DNA of 64,000 nucleotides from Diplolepis rosae (GCA_030998225.1 JAPYXD010000704.1:1736001-1800000); one strand, 5' to 3'. Shown: positions 24,001 to 35,656, numbered from the stretch's first letter. Numbers and translations are program-made. The notes: generated by a model from the sequence alone, not told the origin.

Positions 24001-25573
24001 TCATGATTTCCGGTGAAATGTCATCGCAAATTAAAGGCTCGTTCTCGGAGCTTGGAATCAGATCAGCAATAACGTGATGATGACCATCTACAAACTGAAC
24101 AGTCGTTATTGATGTCATAACTTCCGAAATATTTGACCCAGTCTCCGTTTCTTCAGTATCAAGCGACTTCTGAGATTGAAAGGATATCGGAATAGTTCTC
24201 AACTCAGAGGGTTGCTGTCCAGATTTTTCTGGATGACTCTCGTCCACTTCAAATGTAGATCTCGCAAAAACGATTTCCTGGTCCTCTTCAATCTTCGAAA
24301 CTCGCTGAATTTTATCAGTTACTAAAATCTGAATTGTTTTCTGTGGTGATTCTATATCCCCTATACTTAGTTCATCATTTACATCCAACTTTTCTTTAAT
24401 TAACACTTCACTTTTTGAGGTGATTCCATCATGCACGTAAGAGGCGCATCTTTCGGTCACGAGACCCATATCTTTGTCTGTAAGACTCAACGTCCTAGAA
24501 TAGTTTACCTCAAGTTCACCACTTTGTTTATCGTCCTCCCGCTTATCACTTATTACTCCTTTATTCTTCTCTAAGCAACTATCTTGCCTAATATTAACAC
24601 AACCTTCAACACTGATACCATTCTCTTTTATTGGAGAGTTCACTACATCAACCCGCGAAAGCACAAGAGCTAATTCTCGAATTCCCTTTGAATTCTCCTT
24701 GCTCGGTGTTTTTGGCTCTACTTTCACAGAACTACCACTTTCATTCAGAACTATTGAATCGAGTCGCGACTTGAGTTTGTTTTCCGCCAGCATAGACTGT
24801 TTATCAACATTTTTTCCATCACAACCACCCATTCGCGTTTCATCAACATTCCCCAATTTCCCGAAGCTATTGTCAGAATCCATCAATCCCCTGATACCAT
24901 ACGTTTTTGGACGATCCTCCTGTATTTCAGATTCACTTGCAGAACTCGAAAGCTCCCCATCCTCTTTTAATGCGAACCTATCCTGCTCATCTACAAAGAT
25001 CCGGGGCTCGGAAATCAGAGAAATCTCACCTAGGGTCCGTTCTCGAAGACTAACATGTATTGGCGAAAGTCTTCTGACCTCGTTCTTCAGTAGCTGAGCC
25101 TGTTCCTCCGATATCTCCACACCAATTTTCTTAATTTCTGCATTTATCGGAAGGAAGTCTGTGGCTGGCCTCTTCCTGGAGACCGGCAAAGAATTGCTCT
25201 CTGATGAAACATTATTTTCACAGTCTTTGCACTTAAGTGGCACTTCCTCACGCTGATTATCCAACCGTTCTTTATTAGGCTTCCACTCAGTAAAATTCTG
25301 CTCTTGAACAGCCTTAGAAGAAAACTTCGCTAAAGCAGATTCCATCATCGAAGTGTCTTTGTTTGGGAAAGTTAGAATTTCGTTATGGCAATTTACATCT
25401 ACACTGGAGTTGTCAGAGAGTAAAGACGCAAGATCATCGATGACCTTCTTGGCAGGTGTTGTTGGCATGACTCTGATAGCCTTCACTCCAGGATCCACTG
25501 AGGTGGAATCTTCTTGGGCCATGACGACACAGTCCTGGGCCAAAGGCGATTCCATCTCGGTCTTCTCTTCCAT
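20064..25573 (-). CDS. Axud1: CSRNP/AXUD1-family cysteine/serine-rich nuclear protein
   Basis: Coding exons are 25573-23779, 23149-22899, 21560-21144 and 21041-20064. All introns are GT-AG, with phases 1, 0 and 0, and the product is 1146 residues. Family members are nuclear proteins proposed to act as sequence-specific transcription activators; fly Axud1 is linked to JNK-dependent apoptosis and vertebrate AXUD1 was found as an axin-induced gene. Diagnostic blocks are [15 protein letters not shown] (residues 662-676), [11 protein letters not shown] across the exon 2/3 junction, [16 protein letters not shown], the cysteine-rich [16 protein letters not shown] (from about 798) continuing over the exon 3/4 junction into [14 protein letters not shown], and [20 protein letters not shown]. 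The roughly 600-residue N-terminal exon is acidic, Ser/Glu-rich and probably disordered; it is much longer than the N-terminal region of vertebrate CSRNPs. The family call is very secure. The exact start is less so, because a splice-acceptor-like CAG directly precedes the ATG. Confidence 0.95.
21144..21560 (-). CDS. Axud1: Axud1 coding exon 3
   Basis: 139 codons between an acceptor ending TTTTTTCCAG and a donor CAG followed by GTTAGT. It starts GGSTLGM, runs through a charged helical stretch ([20 protein letters not shown]) and an acidic Ser/Asp/Glu segment, then the conserved [16 protein letters not shown] and the first half of the cysteine-rich domain. Confidence 0.94.
22283..22370 (-). repeat. 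tRNA-like SINE fragment, copy A
   Basis: The sequence matches 41990-42069 almost exactly on the same strand. On the minus strand it contains CTGGGCTCGAATCCTAG-type sequence: a T-arm-like hairpin with GGCTCGAATCC, one mismatch from the RNA polymerase III B-box consensus. Upstream, TCGATCGGCAATCGA could form an anticodon-like arm. It lies in an intron of the CSRNP-family gene. There is no complete tRNA cloverleaf, so it is read as a degraded tRNA-derived repeat. Confidence 0.5.
22899..23149 (-). CDS. Axud1: Axud1 coding exon 2
   Basis: The acceptor is TTTTCTTTCAG at 23160-23150 and the donor is CAG followed by GTGAGTTA at 22898. The exon completes a split alanine codon and adds 83 residues. 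It holds basic, nuclear-localisation-like stretches (KSNLKRRL and TNKKRN) and the start of the family's conserved core, [15 protein letters not shown]. Confidence 0.93.
23779..25573 (-). CDS. Axud1: Axud1 coding exon 1
   Basis: This exon supplies 598 codons plus the first base of a split codon. It begins [15 protein letters not shown], and the donor is AAAG followed by GTGCGG at 23778. The sequence is rich in Ser, Glu and Asp. Near the end it carries [11 protein letters not shown] and a proline patch, [14 protein letters not shown]. No folded domain is recognisable. The ATG is immediately preceded by TTGACTGCAG, a credible splice acceptor, so the start codon may open the second exon of the transcript. 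Confidence 0.9.
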
Positions 25574-28100
25574 CTGCAGTCAAAACATAAACAATGCATA
25601 TAGCAAACATCTCAGTATGATCTAACTTATAATAAAGAACCGTAAAAAACGGTAAGTAATGTTCTTGACATGAATCTGACATTTGCCTATCGCAATAAAC
25701 CATGATCGACGACGCGTAGACGTTTGTCGATTTTTTATTATATCTCGCAATCTCTATCTTTGTTTTGTTCCTCTCTCTCTCTCTCTCTCTCTCTCTTGCT
25801 CTATCGTTCTGAAAATATCATACGCAAGGAAGGAACGATAACGGAGGGATCAATAAGCCGCGCGCCCATTGGTACCGCGCACCAAAAGAGACAGAGAGAG
25901 ATAGAATCAGAGAGGAACAAAGAAAAGAAAGAAAGCATGCACTGCCGAGAGAAAATCAATTTTTTAGTAAACATCAGATGTCCATTGCGAAAAATCGAAA
26001 AGTAAAATATTCTTTTGTCAGAGACTTTAAAAAGACCTTCCTTTAATTAAAACGTTCACCAGAGTGACTTGAACCTTTGACAAAGACACTTTAACCAAAG
26101 ATTCGTTCGCGCTCTGAGCAAGGAATTATTGATTTAAGTTAAAAGAAAGAATATTGTCTTCCTGTTACCAAACGCGGGTATCTGATTAATCAATTAAATC
26201 CAAATATCGTATAGTAACCATAAGCTAAAAAAGAATGTGTGCCGTTACCTTCCTTTCGTTCTCAGAATCTTTTTCAGATTCTGAATCCGACTACCCTAAA
26301 TTCTGGTTTCTTTAGGCAGTTTCTTCTTCCCTCACTATGAGAGCAAAAAAAATTTCGAGCACGATTTATGTTGTCTCGCAGCTCCAACCTCTTTTTTCAC
26401 CGCGGGTTTGATCGACCTTAGGATCCATCAGCCAGACCTTGTCGGTCCGGCTCACAGAGATCGGGTCTAACGTGGACAACATCGACGAGTTTAAGGGTTT
26501 CGACAAAGTGTTTTAGCTTGAGAATTAATTAGACAAAAGGATGCGATCAGACTCGACCTTCATGGGAAGAAAATTAAGAGTTCAATTAGTTTTAAGGTTT
26601 CTATAAGAGCTTAAAAAAGTTTCAATTAATACTTAGGAATTAACTGAAAAATTAGAGACAAACTGATAGATGAAAAGCAGAGAATCACTGAAAATTAGTT
26701 CAGTGTGTAAAAAAGAGAGAGGCTAGAAACGGTAAATCGTGTAAACACTGGAGTCAAAACGTATGAAGAGGAACGCTGGCAACGCGACGTTAACGGCACA
26801 TAGGTTCAAAGTGGGTTTTCAGCCTGGTGACTGGAAGAGCCTAAGTCCGTCGGAAAAAGGTCTAAAGAATCCAGATGCAATATCTTGGTGTACGGAAGGA
26901 CTCGAGATTGTAGGAACGAAGCCGCGTATGTCGCGTTCACCAGCTCACAGCAGAGTGAGCTGAGCGGAAAGCAGCACGACGCACGACGCTCACGGTAAAA
27001 AGCGTCCTGGCTTGGAGGCAGTTCGTGGGTGTTCGTAGGTGCTCGGTAGATCTCGGGCACGGTGTCGGCAGTCGGCGTCCAAGTTACCGCGCGATTATAA
27101 GCGCGAAGTCGGCGCGGAGAGCCAAAGCCGCACTCTCTTGCCTCTCTCGAACGGTTCAACGAACGAGAGAGCAGCGCCTGCGCGACTTGGCACGACGACT
27201 ATCGCAATTGTCGCCGCCGCAGTTCGCTCGAAACAGAAAAACTCATCTTCTTTTTTTCATAATAGAACAAATTTCAGTCAAGCCACTCCAAACCCCGATT
27301 GAAAAGGGGTCACAGGAGAGACCAAGCCATAACGATATCGATCATTCTGTTGGTATGCGATTAGGTGTTTTCCGTCCAAGGATGAAGATCTTTTTTAGGA
27401 ATACATCGGGAAGATAGTTGGAGATGTGAATTAGGATCGCCAGTGACATTGCGTCCCGTGATCCCTGTCGATGTCGTTTGATGTGGATGACGTCTGGATC
27501 AACTTGGCTTGGCTCTCCGTCTCTTCTTATGAGCTTTATCAGTTTCTATCAGCACACTACCGCAATGAGACGTTTCTGACGATAGTAATACATCCTGAAG
27601 AGAAAAAAGAAAAATCAGTGGGATTTAGAGAAAAAGGGAAAAAATGAAAGCCAGTAGGAGATTTTACGATGCAGAGCAGACGGCGTCAACAGAGGAATAT
27701 TGCGAGTTCGTCGTGCTTTCTGCTTTCCGGGAAGTGTTCAAGGGACTTTTTCCTTGCTTTGCTATTGGGTTTTCTGGTAGTACGTCTGCGCAGACTATTA
27801 TATCATAATATATTCTATAGAAGTTGGTAGTCTAGCGTTCTATATGATCGTGCGACCTGTAGCGAAGATCGTCTATCGTGGGGTGTAGTGGTGTTAGAGC
27901 TGGTGAGATGTATGTGTAAACCTGTACGAGACACTACACCGATGTGTGACTAGAGTCAACACCACTGCACTGCATCGCTCACACGCCGCATCTTCGAACT
28001 ACAGATCGCCTTGGCATAATAAGAACGAGGGAGCAGAATATAATGTAACGTCTCGCTCGCAGTGACCTCCCTGGAAGCTGTGAAATGTACCACCCCATCA
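25574..28100 (-). promoter_or_regulatory. Probable upstream regulatory and 5' UTR region of Axud1
   Basis: This GC- and CpG-raised interval lies directly upstream of the minus-strand gene. Candidate promoter features include CCAATGGGCGCGCG on the minus strand (25859-25872), a (CT)13 run next to it, and a CpG-dense island at about 26920-27240 with several CGCG and GCGC clusters. A splice acceptor abutting the ATG implies at least one non-coding first exon in this interval. Open frames of about 130 codons in the island lack any family signature and are not called. Confidence 0.35.
25771..25796 (+). repeat. (CT)13 microsatellite
   Basis: A perfect dinucleotide run. On the minus strand it is a GA repeat, the type of sequence bound by GAGA-class factors in insect promoters; that role here is inference. 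It lies 200 bp upstream of the Axud1 start codon. Confidence 0.9.
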
Positions 28101-28594
28101 ATCCTCCCACTTGTTCACCATCGTAAATATTAGCGTATTGTTAATTCTAAAATTCAATATTATTAGCCAATAGTAAAGCCAATTTTAAGTCTGTTTTGCT
28201 GTAATGATCACTGATAAATTTATCATTTTCTAGCAGGCTTAAAAGAAATTCTGAAAAAATAGGTTTTTAGCTTCTTGGAAAAACAGGTTTCAAGTTACTT
28301 TTCATTAACGGATTCATTATTCTGGTCCGGGGTGACATCACCATATTGCGTGCGTCATAAACTGCAGTTCGCCACCTTGCAGAATCGATTCCAAATAAGT
28401 TGCCATGGCGACATGGAAAATGAGGAAGTCTTTTTTTATATTTGTGTGAGATTTAACCTACAATAGATTTGTGTGCAGGATGTTGATGTACAAAATATAT
28501 ATCAGAATCACTGATCAGAGTGGTCCACACTTTTATCCTTCTTTAGAACAGATAAACATTTTGCAAACTGGAACCACATAAAATATTAATTATC
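28101..28594. other. Unassigned DNA upstream of a MITE pair
   Basis: No supported feature. A 63-codon open frame at 28275-28466 overlaps a patch of moderate GC content but shows no family resemblance. Confidence 0.35.
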
Positions 28595-28966
28595 AAGGCG
28601 CCATAGATCAACTGAATCACGTGATCAAATTCCTGTAAGATAACTTTTTCATCTCACAGAATATCTTTCTTAAAATTTAGAAAATAGATTAGAAGATAAT
28701 AAAGTACGTCTGTGGACTTTTTTTTATTGAAAATTTCGAAAAAAAATTTAGTATACTTTAATATTCTCGATAACTCGTGCAGTTTTATTTTCTGTAAACA
28801 ATTTTTTTCCAAAATTTTCACTAAAAATAAGTTAACAGACATTCTTTAATATCTTTTATAATATTTTCCGAATTTTCAAGAAGATATTTTGTAACTTAAA
28901 AAAATAATCTTGCAAAAATAAGTTAATATATATTGTAGTCACGTGGTATAGCTGATCTATGGCCTT
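28595..28966. mobile_element. CACGTGA-tip MITE, first of a head-to-tail pair
   Basis: The left tip AAGGCGCCATAGATCAACTG continues into CACGTGA. The right tip, read inverted, is AAGGCCATAGATCAGC continuing into CCACGTGA. Inside, GTAAGATAACTTTTT and its inverted match flank an AT-rich loop. It abuts the next copy directly at CCTTAAGG. Confidence 0.8.
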
Positions 28967-29328
28967 AAGGCCATGGATCAATCGGACCACGTGACTAAAT
29001 TATACATTTATTCGTTCATGTAAGATAACTTTTTTAATTTACAATGTATCTTTCTGATAATTTGGGAAACGTAACAAAAGATAATAAAGCACGTCTGTTA
29101 ACTTCTTTTTAATAAAAATTTTGAAAAAAATTCGAAAACTTATCGACAATTACAGTTAACTGTAAAATTTTTTGCAAAATTTTCACTCATACAAAGTTGA
29201 CAGACGTTCTCTATCGTGTTCTGTAGTATTTTCCAAATTTTCAGGAAGATATTTTGTAAAAGAAAAAAGTTATCTTACACGAACTTTTACAGGAATTTGG
29301 TCACGTGATCTGGTTGATCCATGGCCTT
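28967..29328. mobile_element. CACGTGA-tip MITE, second of the pair
   Basis: The left tip is AAGGCCATGGATCAATCGGA and the right tip inverted is AAGGCCATGGATCAACCAGA, each followed by CACGTGA. The subterminal GTAAGATAACTTTTT-type sequence is inverted at the other end. It shares its left border with the right end of the preceding copy. Confidence 0.85.
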
Positions 29329-29836
29329 AAGACAAAAAATAAGTCCCTTCTAATCCTCGATATACAACCAACTGTAAACAACGATATTAAAATTCTCACA
29401 AAAACACCAGGATGCAAAAAATTACTTCTTAAGGACCTGCTTATGTTTGTGTCAAGAATAATTGGTGTTATGAAATAAAATTCCAGAAGAAATAATCTAC
29501 AGATATTGGTTTTAATAATCTCCAATATTTCCTCAATTAAAAAAATAAAAATTTCATTCTGGACATGAATATGTAGAAATTAAAAATCAATCAAGTTCCC
29601 TAAGTATCGCATGCCACATACAATCTGGTAAATGTACCGTTGCTCTATACATTTTCAAAGAACCTCAATAAAAATATAACATATATTTAGAAGATTGTTA
29701 CTCGTATTTTAAATGCTACGACATAGACCTTGTAAGATCTTGCTTTTTTTCATTATCAAAGGCACACAAAAGAGGGTTGAAATTGTGCATTGGGATTGGG
29801 GGGAAAGACATAGGCAAAGAATTTCTCTTTCCTTGT

Positions 29837-29885
29837 GTGAAGAAGAAGAAGAAAAAGAAGAAAAAGAAGAAAAAGAAAAAGACGA
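29837..29885 (+). repeat. Purine-rich simple repeat
   Basis: An imperfect (GAA/GAAAAA)n tract. The long runs of Lys/Glu or Phe in conceptual translations come from this repeat and do not indicate genes. Confidence 0.9.
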
Positions 29886-30993
29886 AGCAGGGAGACGACC
29901 TGAGCATAGAGAAGGTTAAAACGAACCAACGAGCGAATGAACGAAGGAAGCTACCTCCGGATATTTTGCTGGGGTGCAAAAGAGACGAACGGAGTGTTGC
30001 GGGGGTGTATATTGGAGCTTGTAAATGGGGATGGGAGTTCCACCTCCAACCGAATCGATCCTACCGCAGTGTAGCACTATAGAATCCCACGTGCATACGT
30101 ATCATGAACTGTACTCCACGAGTCTATCTCTACACACTCTCAGTGCCGCACTAAAACACGGAAACATCAGAAAAATCTGCAAGCTGGAGAAAGATTCAAT
30201 CAATGAATCCGATCAATAAAGCTATAAAAACATATAGTAATTTTCTTGAGTATTCATCTTCTTTTCCAATTTTAGAGATCACAGCGAAGCAGTAGTTCAA
30301 TTTTAGAGAAAAAGTAGGAGTTTTTTAACGTTAGGATATTTTTTTCAAAAAATAGAGAAGCTTTTTTCTTTTTAAAATAATATGAAGTAGTAAGGGGAAA
30401 ATATATCGCAGCTGATTATGAGAAATCATTTGACTTTTCATCGATCCGTTTGATTTAATAAGATTGTGGCGCGCTTTTTTGAACATCATATGATTGTTTT
30501 TAGGATAATTCTTCAAAAATACTAAATTTTTATCAATTCCACAAAAATAGATATTTTTTACCACCCTCTTTCAAAATGAAAAGTTTTTCAATAATCTCTG
30601 TGTCTTATGGAAGTAGTAAGTATTGCGAAAACGAATAAAATTTTGGTCATAAATGTAGAAAAGAGTAAAAGATATGAAAAATCTGTTTTTTATTTGTTGG
30701 AGATAGAATATTTAATGTTTTAAACTGAAAATTATGTCATTATGAGGAATATGACTTCGATTTCCAAGAAATTAACATTATTTTAATGGAGAAAAGTATC
30801 GGTATTAGACAATTTAAATGCATTTGAAAGCCATCTTTTAAAGCAATTTTACACATCGATTAGATTTCACAACTTGAACAAAACAGGCTCATTCAAACTA
30901 TATTACACTGAAAGGAAGTGAAAAAATCTTTTTGTCCTAAAATGTCCCTTATAAATGAAATATTGCAAATTATATATTTCTTAATTATATTAT
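29886..30993. other. Unassigned DNA
   Basis: The first 200 bp are GC-richer than the rest. No coding exon, RNA or repeat could be supported. Confidence 0.35.
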
Positions 30994-31497
30994 GGCCATG
31001 CCTTAAATGGGCCACATGACCCATTAATCAATTTTTTTATTTCGCCCAATATAACTTTTTTTGTAATGAAAATATAATTCTAAAACTTTGGGAAATGGCC
31101 TGTCGCATTTCCACACGAAATGAGATATTTATTTGAAACTTGAAAAAATTGAATAAAAGACAATAAAGGAGGTTTATCTGGTCCTAAATATTTATAAATG
31201 TAAAAAAAATGTCAATAAATTAACATAGTTGTGAGAACACCGACCGTCCCCATAGAACCCTGTATGCGTCCAATCTAGCAAGATCTGTCATGGTAATGTA
31301 GATTACCTGATTGATTATTTTATAACAAACTCTTTTTGTTCCCTTAACTGTGCGCTTTCACTTACATTTTCAATTCTATTTTATTAACGTTTCTCTAAGT
31401 TTTTTCCGCTTTCTTTTAACTTTTAACTTTAACTATGATAAAAAAAAATATTGATTCGAGGACTGACTTGGTCACGTGGCCCACCTAGGACATAGCC
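30994..31497 (+). mobile_element. CACGTGGCCCAC-tip MITE, copy 2
   Basis: The left tip GGCCATGCCTTAAATGGGCC continues into ACATGACC. The right tip inverted is GGCTATGTCCTAGGTGGGCC followed by ACGTGACC. TTAT precedes (30990-30993) and follows (31498-31501) the element. The internal sequence is collinear with 11389-11948. Non-coding. Confidence 0.8.
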
Positions 31498-31501
31498 TTA
31501 T

Positions 31502-32271
31502 AGTCAAAGATTAACTGAAAATGGAGTAAATTAAATTTGTATAGAGAATTATTTTCATTTTTTAATGTCGATTAGAGCTATGAATTGCAAAGTTACTGAA
31601 ATTTGTATATGAAATTTGGAAGAGTTACTTATAAAACTATTGTAATAACTATGAACTAGTATTAAGTGAATTCTCCAACAAACATTTTTATTGGCATCAG
31701 GTTAGACTATATTATCAGGGAATAAAGGCAAACACTTCTGTCATTATAAAAAAAAAGTAGAAAAAATCTTGCCAAACATAATCACATAAGTGATATTAAT
31801 ACAAATTTTTAATTTTCACGTTTTAGTCGAATTGTAAACATACTTCTTATAATTTTTCGAAAATATAAGTTTGAGTGTTGCGTTTTCTTGAATATAGTTC
31901 ATTATACATTGCAAGGCATAGAGGCATTTTAAGCATATTTTTAAGAGGTAAAAAAATTACTCTACGCGACATTTTTACATGGACGTAAATAATATTTAAT
32001 GAGCGCATAATTAATAAGATGCCTGTGGTTATGTCTAAGCCTTTCTTGAGGAATAAAAGAAAGGAAAAAGAATACTGCAAGAAGAATCTTTAAGTACAAA
32101 AAGGTACAAAGTATTTAAATTGCATAACATGAAATAATCAAAGTGTTTATCTCTTTATAATGAGGTTGATTAATTAAATCTAGCAAAACTTTTAATTATT
32201 GTTATTTTAGGAATTTAATTGAAATATTTTGTTCTTGAAGAGGTATTATTTATCTTGGAACTTATTACTTG
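31502..32271. other. Unassigned AT-rich DNA
   Basis: No gene or repeat recognised; the minus-strand open frame at 31847-32080 is compositionally AT-driven. Confidence 0.4.
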
Positions 32272-32879
32272 CACTGAGAAAACTGGAGTGTCAAACTTTG
32301 AGTGTCAAAATGTAGATAGTCAGTTTGAACTTCTAGATAGTACAACACTTTCTCCGAAATTTTTTCTTTTTGGTCAGGGAGACGCTCATTTGATATTCTG
32401 CTTAACTGTTACCAGAGGGTAATCACTATAAAGAGTGTCGATTGGTGAAATACGCGCCAAAATTGTAAAGACACGTAGGTTCGCCTATTTTTCCTCCAAT
32501 ATCACCAGCGTGGACTCTAACCTCATTGCCGGTTTCGCGTCCTTTACGTGTTAAAGTGTCACGAGTGTTATTTTCGCCAACTAATTGGTAAGTACCTATT
32601 TCACTTGCTATAAAAACATAATAATTGTGAAAGCTTAAATTTAATAGTTTTGAGGTAGATCATAGAGGTAGATTATAGTCTGCTTTTCCCTCTTCGATAA
32701 TCTATTTTTCTCTCTGCGATGATCAACTTTTCCCTCTAAAGTATTCAAGTTGACCATCTTATTTTCACAATTCACAGGTAATAAGTTACACTATCTAGAA
32801 GGCTGTCCTATAGTTTAACCTCAAGTATAGTCTGCTTCACCCTCCAAATGTTTAGATTGACACTCCAGTTTTCTCAGTG
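32272..32879. mobile_element. Foldback MITE with CACTGAGAAAA tips
   Basis: The left tip CACTGAGAAAACTGGAGTGT is mirrored exactly at the right end (ACACTCCAGTTTTCTCAGTG). TG flanks both sides (32270-32271 and 32880-32881), a possible 2-bp target duplication. The centre contains a GC-richer patch (32440-32580) without a recognisable protein. Confidence 0.8.
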
Positions 32880-33079
32880 TGGTTTGCAATGAGAATATTC
32901 GTCTTCGAACATGTCCAGGAAGTTAGCACCGCCATTTTGTTTTTTTTGAAAAAAAAAGTAGTGCTGAGTTTTGCTAGGTTTGTGCTGGATTGTGCCGTAA
33001 ATAATTTTTTTTAAAAGTAGAAATTGGGGACATAATTTCTAAAAAAATATTTTTTTACAAGCACCGCCATTTTGTTTTT

Positions 33080-33630
33080 TCGAAAAAATAAAATTTGTGC
33101 TGAATTGTGCTAGGCGAGCACAATAAATATCTTCCTCATCAATTATCTCTCAGACGCATCCGTATCAAAATAAATACATAATTGTTAATTTCAAAATTTG
33201 TTTAAACATACAATTTTCAAAAAAGCGAAAATCCAAAAAACCAAAGTTGTGCTGAGTTGTGCTAGGCGAGCACAATAAATCTCTTCCTCATCAATTATCT
33301 CTCAGACGCATCCTCTTTAAAATAAATACATATTTGTCGATTTCAAAATTTGTGCAAATATAGAATTTTCAAAAATGCGAATTGTGAAAAAACACAAGTT
33401 GTGCTGAGTTGTGCTATGCGAGCACAATAAATGTCTTCCTCATCAATTATCTCTTAGACGCATCCTTTTTAAAATAAATACATATTTGTCAATTTCTAAA
33501 TTTGTTTAAATATACAATTTTCAAAAATGCGAATTGTGAAAAAACAAAAGTTGTGCTGAGTTGTGCTAGACGAGCACAATAAATCTCGCCCTCATCAATT
33601 ATCTCTCAGACGTATCCTTCTCAAAAAATA
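33080..33630 (+). repeat. Tandem subrepeats of the left foldback arm
   Basis: About four units of roughly 155 bp. Each has GTTGTGCTGAGTTGTGCTAG (or a close variant), GCGAGCACAATAAAT, then CAATTATCTCTCAGACGCAT. The same units occur inverted in the right arm at about 36890-37720. Confidence 0.8.
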
Positions 33631-34093
33631 TTCTTCTCAAATATTTCTAAGAATAAGTCCTAATACATTTTATTCTGAAATTAAAATACATAAAACTATG
33701 GCACTTCAAAGTATTCGAATAATTTTTGTAAATCTCATTTTCAACAGTTCCAAGAGTCCTGTTGAGAGTTCTGTATTCAACTTAAATAGTTCTACAAATA
33801 AGTCTAAACACATTTTATCCTAAAATCGAAGTTTAAGAAACTAGGACACTTCAAAGTTTTCAAAAATCTCGGTTTTAAGATTTTCAAGAGTTCTATTTAG
33901 AGTTCCCTATTCCAGAAATCTTTGATAAACTTCTCATTGGAAGTTTTTTCAACTCTGAAGTTTCCTCGATACTTTTTCTCGGTGAACTAAAGAAACATGT
34001 TTACCGACCGGGCTCAATTTGCCATTCAATATTGTATTATTAGACAAAAGGGGATTTTCAGGTTTTTGATGACATTGACAACATCACTAGACC

Positions 34094-34585
34094 TAGGGTG
34101 ACCATAATTGATTTTCGAAAAGTAGGACAAAAAGGTTTGATAAATGAGGACAAATAAGGACAGAAAAGTTTGAAAAAGAGGACAAAGTAGGATATAAAAG
34201 TTTGAAAAGCGGACAAAGTAAGACAGAAAAGTTTGGAAATGAGGACAAGATAGCACAGAAAAGTGACTATTTTATTAAATATTATCAACGCTTAACATCT
34301 TATATTTTTATTTTTGAACCTTGTTGCACTTTAATTAATAATCTATTGAGTTGAAAGATTATTTTTGAGCTGTTGAGGCTTGTCAATTGACGAAGAAATC
34401 GTTAGATGGCATTGAATGATAAAATTTTGTACAAGAAAAGATCCAAAAGTTGATTAAAAAATAAAAATTTATCTTTTGAAAAATCCGGACAAAAACCCGG
34501 ACAAAGTCAAAAATCCTGTAGGACAACTCACACAAGCCCTAAAATGAGGGCATGTCCGGAGAAATCCGGACGGATGGTCACCCTA
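34094..34585 (+). mobile_element. hAT-type MITE, copy 2
   Basis: The ends are TAGGGTGACCAT and ATGGTCACCCTA. ACTAGACC is duplicated exactly on both sides (34086-34093 and 34586-34593). It is the inverted relative of the MITE at 883-1440, with the same run of TAGGACA and GGACAAA motifs. It inserted into the 5-kb foldback. Confidence 0.92.
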
Positions 34586-34939
34586 ACTAGACCATACATT
34601 GTGTGCATGCCAAATTTCAATCAATTTAAACAACATTTGTCCAACTTAGGACGATTTATATTTTATGTGCCACCAGCGCGCAAACTCGTTTTTTCGCTAC
34701 AGTTAACAGTAGCGCAATGTAGTATATTGCGCTACAGAGGAATGAAATGCAAAAATTGAACTGCGCATGCACCTATAGCCATGCAACGGAGCACAATCTT
34801 CTTGTTCGTACAGCGTTAGCACCTTACTGGCAAAGCCTTGTACATTTGAACTGCGCATGCGTCTATTAATAGTATATTATGTGCCTAGGCAAACAATGAG
34901 GGTGATTGCGTGACGAGCGACAATGTTCGCAGGAGATCG

Positions 34940-35038
34940 AAGCCAAGGCGTAGTCGAGGCGTAGGTGAGGCATAGTCGATGCGTAGCCGAGACGTAGCTG
35001 AGGCAAAGCCGAGACAAAGCCGAGACGAATCCGAGGCG
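34940..35038 (+). repeat. 11-bp minisatellite, nine copies
   Basis: Nine consecutive 11-bp units with consensus (T/A)AG(C/T)CGAGGCG; the unit is exactly periodic with only substitutions. Homologous blocks carry four units (35657-35700) and about one unit (inverted, near 36439-36449). Confidence 0.85.
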
Positions 35039-35656
35039 CGATCAGTCTTCCGAGCATTGTCGCGAATTGTGTGCATTGGCACATATTCTATTTTATGTGA
35101 CTGTGGTGCGGATACGAGTTTTTAGTGGTACATTTGAATCTAATCTAGTACTTATTGTAGTTGTTTGCTGCGCTAGTTGTACGAAGCGGGCGCAAATTGG
35201 CGACTAGTTCCGGCCATTTTGATTTTATCGGTCTTGTGTAGTAGTCAGTGCTAACGCTGTACGAACAAGAAGTGAGAAGAAGAAGAATAAGAAATAGATT
35301 GCGTTCCACTGTAAGACTATAATGCATATGCGCAGTTCAATTTCTACATTGTATTCCTCTGTAACGGAATATACAACATTGCTTTACTCTCAGCTGTAAC
35401 GGAAAAACGAGTTTCCGCGGCTGAGGCACATAAAATCCATTACTACTACACAAGTTCGATAAAATCAAAATGGCCGGGACTACTCGTGACATATCAAGTG
35501 TAATGACTAGCGCCGTAAACAACTACAATACTAGATTAGATTCGAGTGTACGCATAAAAACTCGTATACGCACCGAAGTCACATAATAGTATATTACGTG
35601 CCTAGGCGAACAATGAGGGTTATTGTGTGATGAGCAACAATGCTCGCAGGAGATCG

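Noticed and set aside
27025..27417. 130-codon Arg/Ser-rich frame in the CpG island upstream of Axud1
   Set aside because: Composition reflects the island; overlapping frames are open in other phases; no family resemblance.
29716..30082. Lys- or Phe-run frames around 29.8 kb
   Set aside because: Produced by the purine-rich simple repeat.
34940..35038. CRISPR-like regular repeats
   Set aside because: Contiguous 11-bp units without spacers in eukaryotic DNA: a minisatellite.
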